Source: Opitutia bacterium (GTDB lineage Bacteria; Verrucomicrobiota; Verrucomicrobiia; Opitutales; Seribacteraceae). From it: a stretch of DNA of 6,332 nt. The translations under genes were made by a program, and so were the position numbers. The stretch covers positions 1 to 6,332 of the forward strand of contig JABGUO010000418.1 of NCBI GenBank assembly GCA_018646565.1, in the 5' to 3' direction. The notes under the pieces were generated by a model that did no database searches, was not told the DNA's origin, and saw only the letters and a program-made list of their open reading frames with translations. Below, in pieces: positions 1-5,643 of this stretch. Position 1 is the first letter of the stretch, and each line of letters begins with the position of its first letter.

Positions 1-532
1 CATCCGCTGCCAACCAACTCAGGGCGGCACTGATCTTTCGGTGGGGTTCAGCATTAAAAATTAGATGCTCGTCCGTTTTGTCTCTTCCCTTTGGATTGAT
101 GGTTTTTTGCCAGGATGGAGGATCATCGAAACCATCGGTTCCAATTGATGCCGGTACATTGTAGTGATAAACTTTACCGACTCGCCCGGCCCACCATCCA
201 TGCTCCATGAATTGCTGAGAAAGCGTGACTGCATCGGGTACTTCATCCCGGAAATGTCGGTCCAGGTCATAGACCTTAATCGTGTCGGGCCGTAGGCCGG
301 TCATCACCGATGCCCGGGTCGGGTTGCAAAGGGGCAGTTGATTGTATGCTTTGAGAAAGCAGACTCCCGTTGCCGCTAAACGATCGAGATGAGGAGTTTT
401 AGCAATCGGGTCTCCGTAGCAACCCAGGGCACAGGATAAATCATCTGCAGCGATGAATAGAACATTTTGTTTTTCGGCAAATCCCGAAATGTAAAATAAG
501 AAAATAGCGGGTAACAGAAATGATAGCTTCAC
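1..532 (-). CDS. Iduronate-2-sulfatase-like type I sulfatase, N-terminal 177 residues (3' end outside window)
   Basis: Exported sulfatase of the formylglycine-dependent alkaline phosphatase superfamily. It would hydrolyse a sulfate ester, probably on a polysaccharide. The frame is open from a GTG at 530-532 to the left edge. An in-frame TAA lies just upstream and no ATG is near, so GTG is the best start, although no Shine-Dalgarno is visible. Residues 1-19 form a signal peptide ([19 protein letters not shown]). Visible active-site residues are the metal pair Asp30-Asp31, the CxPxR motif CNPTR with Cys69 and Arg73, and GKVYH with Lys120 and His123. The last matches the Lys/His spacing of human iduronate-2-sulfatase (GKVFH). 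The stretches KTPHLDRLA and [13 protein letters not shown] are also typical of that subfamily. The remaining metal ligands lie beyond the edge. It follows the 681-residue sulfatase by 34 bp, probably in the same transcript. The sulfatase family is near certain; the substrate cannot be told, and 'iduronate' is only a family label. Confidence 0.93.
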   Translation of the reverse strand, partial: MKLSFLLPAIFLFYISGFAEKQNVLFIAADDLSCALGCYGDPIAKTPHLDRLAATGVCFLKAYNQLPLCNPTRASVMTGLRPDTIKVYDLDRHFRDEVPDAVTLSQQFMEHGWWAGRVGKVYHYNVPASIGTDGFDDPPSWQKTINPKGRDKTDEHLIFNAEPHRKISAALSWLAAD

Positions 533-566
533 TTTATTATAATTAAATTATTTTAGATTTTAAAAT
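533..566 (-). other. Near-pure A/T spacer between the two sulfatase genes
   Basis: 33 of these 34 bases are A or T, with a single G on the plus strand. It holds the whole leader of the downstream GTG-started sulfatase gene. There is no Shine-Dalgarno-like purine run and no GC stem that could act as a terminator. An unstructured A/T leader may be what allows initiation at the GTG, but that is inference. The short spacing favours co-transcription of the two sulfatases. Confidence 0.5.
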
Positions 567-2612
567 TTAGTCTTGAGCAAAGGGCCGTACCAGAAGACTT
601 TGAAGTTTCCAGCTTCCCGGTTGTTCCACTCCTAAATGAGGTCCTGCGTCCAGTATAAGCCTTTCACCTTTTTTGATAATTCCCAGGTCACTGATGATAC
701 CTTTTTGATCATTTGCGTCATTATCCGCATCAATACAATATATAGCAAGAGGTGAGTTCTTTCCCTTCACCAAGCTTCCCCCACATGATCCATCTCCTGC
801 TTTTAATGCAATGGATTCAATCAGAACATCCTGTTCAAACCGGAGGGCAATTCCTTCACCTTTATCGATGCGGGATGATTCTTTTCCTTCGATTCCAAGT
901 CCGTCTGGCTTTTGAGTTGGGAGTCCCCCTTTACCTGAAATTGACAAAGTAAGCGGGGCTGGAATTGGCATCGGCTTGGTCCAGTCAAAAACAATTCGTT
1001 TTTTGGGGGCGAAGGAAACAAAGCGGTGTCCCCCCACAGTGCGGTGGAGAATTGCAATTGAAGTGAGTTTTTTGATCAGCGGTTTAAGTTCTGGATCTTC
1101 TAAACGATTTTTTGTCTCCATCGGATCAGTTCTTAGATCATACAATTCGACTGGTTTTGCCTTTGCTTGCCTAAGAAGAGATGCATCAAAAAATATTTTC
1201 CACTGTCCGTTTTTGATTTTCCCAGCGATCTTTGGATTGTTCAATCGCATGGCACAGGCGGCCCCATCCTTAGATTCCTTATGGTCATTGTAGAACATGG
1301 GACGATTGCTGATTTTTTCTCCTTTCCAAGTTGGTAAGATGTTAAAACTATCTTCTCCTCCCTTTGATCCTTTTCTAAGGTCAGGAAGCGGCACTTTTAG
1401 AATTTCTGAAAAGGTGGAGTATAGGTCCTGTAATCCAATAAGCTGATTACTTTTTTCTCCTTTTTTCACTTTGCCAATTGGCCATGAAACAATGAAAGGC
1501 ACACGGTGCCCACCTTCGTAACAACTGCCTTTATTACTTCGTACTGGGCCAGTTGCAGTTTTGGTTTTTACTTCCGCTCCATTGTCTGATGTGAAAATTA
1601 CAATCGTATTTTCAATAAGTTTTCGACTCGGCTTTCTTGGATCTTTTGTATTTTCAAGGAAATCAAGTAGGCGACCCAAAGCCACATCATTCTCATAAAT
1701 ATAGTCGTGGCGAACAGAAGCGGATTCGCCTGATACCATTTTGCCGGCTCCCTTTACTTTCTTTCCCCCAATCTCGTTATCTACCGTGTAGGGTCCGTGA
1801 TTTGAATTACTTGGATAATACAGAAAGAATGGATTAATGGAACTCTTAGGGTTTCTGGTGTGTTGGTCGATGAATTCCATCGCATGGTTTGAATGGCGAC
1901 TACCCAGAGAATGAAGATCATAGGCTTTTTCTCCTGCTTTGGCCAATTGTTTACCTTTGCCTGTGGCTCCGATGATTCGACGATTATGGATATGACCGGG
2001 GCCAATTGACTGAGTGGGAGTATTGCGGTTCTTGTTTGTCTTTGGTCCAGTTGTGCCTGCATTCGGACCGGAAGTTCCATGGGAGCGGGAAGTAAAGCGT
2101 GCGTAGTCAAACCCGTGGTCACAGGGCCCGTCAAAAACATCTTTGGTTAGATCCGCATCTTCCCAGCCTGCAGCCGGTTTTCCATTTGTTTGGGTGAATC
2201 GCAGTCCTAGGTGCCACTTTCCCACCATGGCCGTGGCATACCCTTGGGAACGAAAAAGAGTGGCGAGGGTGGGGCGGTCTTCTTCGATGAGAGGATCTCC
2301 TTGAACGCCAAACAGCACCCAGTGTTTCATTCGTGCACGCCAAGGGTATCTGCCAGTCAGCAATCCGTATCGAGTGGGGGTACACCGGGATGATGGAGTA
2401 TGTGCATCGGTAAAGAGCATGCCGAGACTGGCAAGCTTTTCCATGGCCGGGGTATGAACCTGTTGATCGTCAGGATTCTTGGTGAAAAATTGGTAAGCTG
2501 ATGTATCGCCCATACCCATGTCATCAGCCATGAAGAGAACAACATTTGGCTGGTCAGAAATTTGTGAAAATACAATGAATGGAATGAGGGGTAGAAATAA
2601 AAGAAGTTTCAT
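567..2612 (-). CDS. Secreted type I sulfatase (arylsulfatase A-like) with C-terminal extension
   Basis: A complete 681-residue sulfatase expected to hydrolyse sulfate esters outside the cytoplasm. Residues 1-17 form a signal peptide (MKLLLFLPLIPFIVFSQ). The catalytic set is complete by comparison with arylsulfatase A: Asp30-Asp31 (calcium), Cys77 in CTPTR (the formylglycine site), Arg81, Lys132 and His134 (GKWHLG), His272 (NSNHGPY), Asp343-Asn344 (SDNGAE) and Lys361 (SNKGSCYEGGHRVP). Residues 162-235 form a Gly/Thr/Asn/His-rich insertion between the GFDY stretch and the following helix. The sulfatase fold appears to end near residue 535. The last 145 residues look like a separate beta-rich domain, with a repeated pattern of GLGIEG, IDKGEGIALRF and VLIESIALKAGDGS. 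The ATG at 2610-2612 has a Shine-Dalgarno seven bases upstream. The gene lies 81 bp after the FecR-like regulator and 34 bp before a second sulfatase. The family is certain; the substrate is unknown. Confidence 0.96.
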   Translation of the reverse strand: MKLLLFLPLIPFIVFSQISDQPNVVLFMADDMGMGDTSAYQFFTKNPDDQQVHTPAMEKLASLGMLFTDAHTPSSRCTPTRYGLLTGRYPWRARMKHWVLFGVQGDPLIEEDRPTLATLFRSQGYATAMVGKWHLGLRFTQTNGKPAAGWEDADLTKDVFDGPCDHGFDYARFTSRSHGTSGPNAGTTGPKTNKNRNTPTQSIGPGHIHNRRIIGATGKGKQLAKAGEKAYDLHSLGSRHSNHAMEFIDQHTRNPKSSINPFFLYYPSNSNHGPYTVDNEIGGKKVKGAGKMVSGESASVRHDYIYENDVALGRLLDFLENTKDPRKPSRKLIENTIVIFTSDNGAEVKTKTATGPVRSNKGSCYEGGHRVPFIVSWPIGKVKKGEKSNQLIGLQDLYSTFSEILKVPLPDLRKGSKGGEDSFNILPTWKGEKISNRPMFYNDHKESKDGAACAMRLNNPKIAGKIKNGQWKIFFDASLLRQAKAKPVELYDLRTDPMETKNRLEDPELKPLIKKLTSIAILHRTVGGHRFVSFAPKKRIVFDWTKPMPIPAPLTLSISGKGGLPTQKPDGLGIEGKESSRIDKGEGIALRFEQDVLIESIALKAGDGSCGGSLVKGKNSPLAIYCIDADNDANDQKGIISDLGIIKKGERLILDAGPHLGVEQPGSWKLQSLLVRPFAQD

Positions 2613-2619
2613 TGTGAGA

Positions 2620-2624
2620 TCCTA
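2620..2624 (-). promoter_or_regulatory. Shine-Dalgarno of the 681-residue sulfatase gene
   Basis: The minus strand reads TAGGA followed by seven bases and then the ATG at 2612. It is the only gene start in the window with a recognisable Shine-Dalgarno at normal spacing, and it supports this ATG as the start. Confidence 0.55.
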
Positions 2625-2647
2625 CTAAGCTCCCTACTTTTTTTGCA

Positions 2648-2666
2648 AGGCGATAGCACCTCCTTT
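2648..2666 (-). promoter_or_regulatory. Orphan perfect Shine-Dalgarno with overlapping small hairpin
   Basis: In the 81-bp gap before the sulfatase gene, the minus strand carries AAAGGAGGT (2666-2658), a full match to the 16S anti-Shine-Dalgarno. It lies about 45 bases upstream of the real start, too far to serve it. Its 3' half can pair in a five-base stem AGGTG/CGCCT (one T-G wobble) around a CTAT loop. A TTG nine bases downstream opens a frame of only four codons. It could be a leader element, a remnant or chance. No A-to-U terminator pattern follows on the minus strand. Confidence 0.25.
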
Positions 2667-2693
2667 TGAATAAACGCGAGAAGGGATTTGTTT

Positions 2694-4019
2694 TTAGAAA
2701 CTTAATTCTAATGTGGGCCCCGAAGCTTCTGGATGGGAATCACTGGCAAATGCATGAACCATACCGCTCCCTCTGGTTTCAGTAGTTTCTCTGGTCAGGA
2801 TAAAGGTGTATTCACTGGCGTTGTTTGATTTTAGAAATTCCACTAGTTCATTGCTTTCTATCGTGATGGAACCACGTTCCTGGCTGCGCGGGATTTCAAA
2901 TTTACCTACTAAGGTAGCCGATTCAGTTGTGGGTGCATCTTCCCATTTTAAATTCCCCCACGATTCCACCCCGGTAAATCCAGCAAGGGCATAGAGATTG
3001 AACCGATTGGTTTTGGGAAGGTAGACCCGATGGCCGAAACCGCACGGGACCAAATTCAATCTCAATCTTGATTTTTTTATCTTACTCCAGTCCACTTTAT
3101 CCTGTTTGAAATTAAATAAAGACCTTCTTTCATAGGGATTGGAACCAGTGTCCAATTTAACCATTAAGTAATCCTGGTCGAGATGCTCAATCTGATCATT
3201 TCGGATGATGGACTGGCATTTTCCCTCTGTTTGAATGCGTAATACTTTATCTTCTCGCTCAGGAATTTGAAGAGGTTGTTCGTCACTTAGAACAATCTTT
3301 TTACCAATGCCATAATCGTTAAGTGTGGCGGATTCATTCTCTAGTAAGAAGAGAGACTGTCCCTTTGGCGAATGAAGTGAAATTTCACCTTCCAAAACTT
3401 TGAAATCGGATATTTTTCCGTTGTTCATAATCGATACACCAAAGGCGGTTCCATGATCCACCGCATAGCCGGTTGGTGTAACCAGAGTGAAACCATGAGC
3501 AGATTCAGGGACATGTACTACAGCATTGCCTTTAAGCAGTTTTCCTTGCATTGCACTTTGCAGTTCAATTTCGGCAGGAGCTTCCAGTACGACTTCAGCA
3601 CCAGATGAAAAACGGATCGTTGCAACACCCGACTTTAAAGTCATCAATCCAGCGCTTAATTCGCTTCCCTCTAAGGTGGGTAAGGAACTTTCCCACGCCG
3701 CATTTTCATTCGATTCTAATGTGGCAATCGATTCTTTTGTGTTAAAAAAAGAATATCCCAATATTCCAATGACAAGAATGAAACTGGCTGCGATACCAAG
3801 CATACTGACCATGGAGTTCCTTTGCTTAAAAGAAATCACTTTTTCTTCAAGCAATGGCGAAGAGAATTCTGCCTCGAGTGCCGCGCCTACATTAACCTGG
3901 TCATAAAACCTTTTTCTTAAATCTGAGTTTTCTTTTAGTGATTGATCCAGTTTTTGAACCCCTGCTTCACTTAGGTTTTGATCTAAGTAACGGATAATTA
4001 ATTCATCTTCTTTTTTCAT
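2694..4019 (-). CDS. FecR-domain transmembrane anti-sigma-like regulator with DNRLRE-type C-terminal domain
   Basis: Single-pass membrane protein of 441 residues, probably the regulatory partner of the sigma factor directly upstream. Residues 1-65 form a cytoplasmic acidic/helical region starting MKKEDELIIRYLDQNLSEAG, the usual shape of short anti-sigma N-termini in this phylum group. Residues 70-93 are one membrane segment (MVSMLGIAASFILVIGILGY). Residues 125-250 form a FecR domain, with ATIRFSSGAEVVLEAPAE, TPTGYAVDHGTAFGVS and VLEGEISLHSPKG. Residues 257-441 resemble a DNRLRE (CBM96-like) beta-sandwich, with YLMVKLD, ERRSLFNFKQ, RFNLYAL and the signature-like ESWGNLKWEDAP. I chose the ATG at 4017-4019, 14 bp after the sigma stop. 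An in-frame ATG at 4097 would add 26 cysteine- and basic-rich residues that only read the sigma gene in another frame. FecR and the membrane segment are secure; the DNRLRE call is moderate; the anti-sigma role and sugar sensing are inferred. Confidence 0.86.
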   Translation of the reverse strand: MKKEDELIIRYLDQNLSEAGVQKLDQSLKENSDLRKRFYDQVNVGAALEAEFSSPLLEEKVISFKQRNSMVSMLGIAASFILVIGILGYSFFNTKESIATLESNENAAWESSLPTLEGSELSAGLMTLKSGVATIRFSSGAEVVLEAPAEIELQSAMQGKLLKGNAVVHVPESAHGFTLVTPTGYAVDHGTAFGVSIMNNGKISDFKVLEGEISLHSPKGQSLFLLENESATLNDYGIGKKIVLSDEQPLQIPEREDKVLRIQTEGKCQSIIRNDQIEHLDQDYLMVKLDTGSNPYERRSLFNFKQDKVDWSKIKKSRLRLNLVPCGFGHRVYLPKTNRFNLYALAGFTGVESWGNLKWEDAPTTESATLVGKFEIPRSQERGSITIESNELVEFLKSNNASEYTFILTRETTETRGSGMVHAFASDSHPEASGPTLELSF

Positions 4020-4033
4020 CTTGTTAGAGGGAA

Positions 4034-4570
4034 TTATGTTGCATCGGCAACTTGCTTGGCGCATTCGGCAAGTCTTTGGCGAATACGGTAGATCCATTGA
4101 TAGAATCCAGTAATACTCTTACCAAATTTTTGTGCCAGTGCAGGAGTGTTTGATTCGTCGTCATACATATCCTGAAGGGCGGATCGTTGATCTATTTTTA
4201 GTTTGCCTAAGCAGTGCTGGAGAATTGCCTCTTTTTCCAAATCCAATTGCTCAGCTTTACGATCCAATTCCTCGGCCATGAGTTCAATGGTTTCAGTGGA
4301 TAAAACCAACCGTTCCCTTTCCCTAGCTAAATCTCTTCTCCAAGCAAGGACTTCGAACCGGGCAACCCCAAATGACCATTTTCTGAAATCGTTATCTGAT
4401 TGTAACTGATCGAATTTTTTCCACAGAACAATGGCAATCTTTTGCATCACATCCATAGCATCTTCCCTTTTGTATACGAGTCTACGCACATAGCCATGGA
4501 TTGAAGCTTCATTGGCTGTGAAAAGACCCAAAAAGCAAGTATGCTTATCTTTTTCGCTTTTGAATCGCAT
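4034..4570 (-). CDS. Sigma-70 family (ECF-type) RNA polymerase sigma factor
   Basis: A 178-residue sigma factor of ECF size, which would direct RNA polymerase to a small set of promoters. Region 2 spans about residues 14-80, with FTANEASIHGYVRRLV, the DAMDVMQKIAIVLWKKFDQ helix that contacts the core enzyme and -10 DNA, and FRKWSFGVARFEVLAWRRD. A charged linker follows (81-112). Region 4 spans about 113-172, with LGKLKIDQRSALQDMYDD and a helix-turn-helix at NTPALAQKFGKSITGFYQWI for -35 recognition. The pattern fits the PVC subgroup of ECF factors. The ATG at 4568-4570 is the first possible start after an in-frame TGA 15-17 bases upstream; no Shine-Dalgarno is visible. The gene is followed after 14 bp by the FecR-like membrane regulator, the classic sigma/anti-sigma order. 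Target promoters cannot be told from the window; the two sulfatases downstream are the obvious candidates, along with autoregulation. Confidence 0.92.
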   Translation of the reverse strand: MRFKSEKDKHTCFLGLFTANEASIHGYVRRLVYKREDAMDVMQKIAIVLWKKFDQLQSDNDFRKWSFGVARFEVLAWRRDLARERERLVLSTETIELMAEELDRKAEQLDLEKEAILQHCLGKLKIDQRSALQDMYDDESNTPALAQKFGKSITGFYQWIYRIRQRLAECAKQVADAT

Positions 4571-4648
4571 TGAAATAAATAGATGTCATTAAACACAGTA
4601 CTCCATCAAGAGTTTGTATTTAACAGTTTAGAGAAAGCTATCCTTGAA

Positions 4649-5581
4649 TTATTTCTCAGCGTTCAAGAAATTGGTCAACTGGTTACCAATATTTCTTGGT
4701 GAAAGTAGAAGCTCTCCGTGTGTTTTCTCAATATAATTAAGGGCATTTGACTGGTACTCATCAAAGCACTTTTTGGATAACTTTCCGACTTTGTCATCTT
4801 TACCTCCAATTTTAACATCAATGCCTTCATCTCGGAACTTAACTCGTGTGCCAGAGGGCCAATCCTTGAGTATATCTTCATTTACCTTTTTTTGCTCTGC
4901 TTCTGCCAAGATGGTTGAAAAGGTCATGAGGTTGCCTTCAAGTTGGATGAATTCGAACTTATTTTCCAGTTTCTTTTCGATCAGATCAATTGTTTTTTGA
5001 CTCCATGCACTCGGGGTCTTCTCTTCCAATTCTTTCCGCAATTGTGGAATGTGGGCAATAATCTGTCTTTGAATAACTTCGTTGGCCGAAGCAAGAACCT
5101 GTGAAATGTTACTTATTTTTACAGTTTGGGCACCACATAGCTTTCCCACTTTGTTTTTGTAGAACCCCACATTTTGTACATCGACATTCTTATGGAGTAG
5201 TTCTATGAGTTTGTTTTCCGGATCACCAAACTTTCCATGCTTATTTCCTTTTATTATAGATTTTAGCATCTTTTCGACCGAAGGTTTACTGTATTCAGCA
5301 ATCCAATTGCTGAAGAAGAAAGCTCTTTTCTCCCTAAGGACGGATTCCAGTTGATCAATTTGCAATTGATTCAAACTTTCATGAGTTGCGACATCGTCAC
5401 GATTTTTTTGTGTATACTCTCCCTTATCGAGATTCCCAAAGATACCTTCGTATGTCAGGGTGACTCTTAATTCATCTTTGTCTACATCATGGATGTAAGA
5501 TAGTTTCTCCCGTTCAAATTCAATACATGAACTAAAGGTTAGGCAGAGAAAGAGGATAAGCGAAGATAATGAATATTTCAT
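4649..5581 (-). CDS. Putative lipoprotein of unknown function
   Basis: A 310-residue protein I do not recognise. The N-terminus MKYSLSSLILFLCLTFSSC looks like a lipoprotein signal peptide with Cys19 as the lipidated residue; FSSC departs from the usual Leu at -3, so this is likely rather than certain. After a short segment (SYIHDVDKDELRVTLTYEGIFG, residues 28-49) the protein is helical and Lys/Glu-rich, with two further cysteines at 149 and 272 and no other membrane segment. Its location would be the periplasm or outer-membrane face. It starts 62 bp after the secretin-like gene and ends 78 bp before the sigma gene. Nothing links it directly to sulfatase function; a partner role for the secretin-like protein is possible but only from position. 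The ATG at 5579-5581 is supported by the signal peptide directly after it. Confidence 0.8.
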   Translation of the reverse strand: MKYSLSSLILFLCLTFSSCIEFEREKLSYIHDVDKDELRVTLTYEGIFGNLDKGEYTQKNRDDVATHESLNQLQIDQLESVLREKRAFFFSNWIAEYSKPSVEKMLKSIIKGNKHGKFGDPENKLIELLHKNVDVQNVGFYKNKVGKLCGAQTVKISNISQVLASANEVIQRQIIAHIPQLRKELEEKTPSAWSQKTIDLIEKKLENKFEFIQLEGNLMTFSTILAEAEQKKVNEDILKDWPSGTRVKFRDEGIDVKIGGKDDKVGKLSKKCFDEYQSNALNYIEKTHGELLLSPRNIGNQLTNFLNAEK

Positions 5582-5614
5582 TTGAATAGTGTTTTGGATT
5601 ACCAGACTACCTTC

Positions 5615-5631
5615 AAGGATAATACATCCTT
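5615..5631. repeat. Short perfect inverted repeat in the 62-bp gap
   Basis: AAGGAT and ATCCTT form a perfect six-base stem around a five-base loop, between the secretin-like gene and the lipoprotein gene. On the transcribed strand no T-run follows, so it is not a standard intrinsic terminator. It could be a weak mRNA structure or operator-like dyad; it may be chance. Confidence 0.3.
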
Positions 5632-5643
5632 CACATTAAGATA

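Noticed and set aside
61..270. 69-codon minus-strand frame
   Set aside because: It lies inside the iduronate-2-sulfatase-like gene in another frame and has no family features; the frame with CNPTR and GKVYH is the real gene.
976..1293. 105-codon plus-strand frame
   Set aside because: Antisense to the sulfatase's intact coding sequence, with no signal or domain pattern.
1781..2575. Three minus-strand frames (1781-2140, 2131-2385, 2357-2575) overlapping the sulfatase
   Set aside because: They are alternate readings of a gene with a complete catalytic set, so there is no reason to infer a frameshift or second protein.
3526..3906. 126-codon plus-strand frame
   Set aside because: Antisense to the FecR domain and membrane segment; low-complexity Ser/Ala composition typical of a shadow frame.
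4588..4593. TTTAAT on the minus strand upstream of the sigma gene as a -10 box
   Set aside because: One mismatch to TATAAT, but no acceptable -35 at 16-18 bases and A/T-rich surroundings make a chance match likely.
5615..5631. Intrinsic terminator after the secretin-like gene
   Set aside because: The stem is only six pairs, mostly A/T, and no T-run follows on the transcribed strand.
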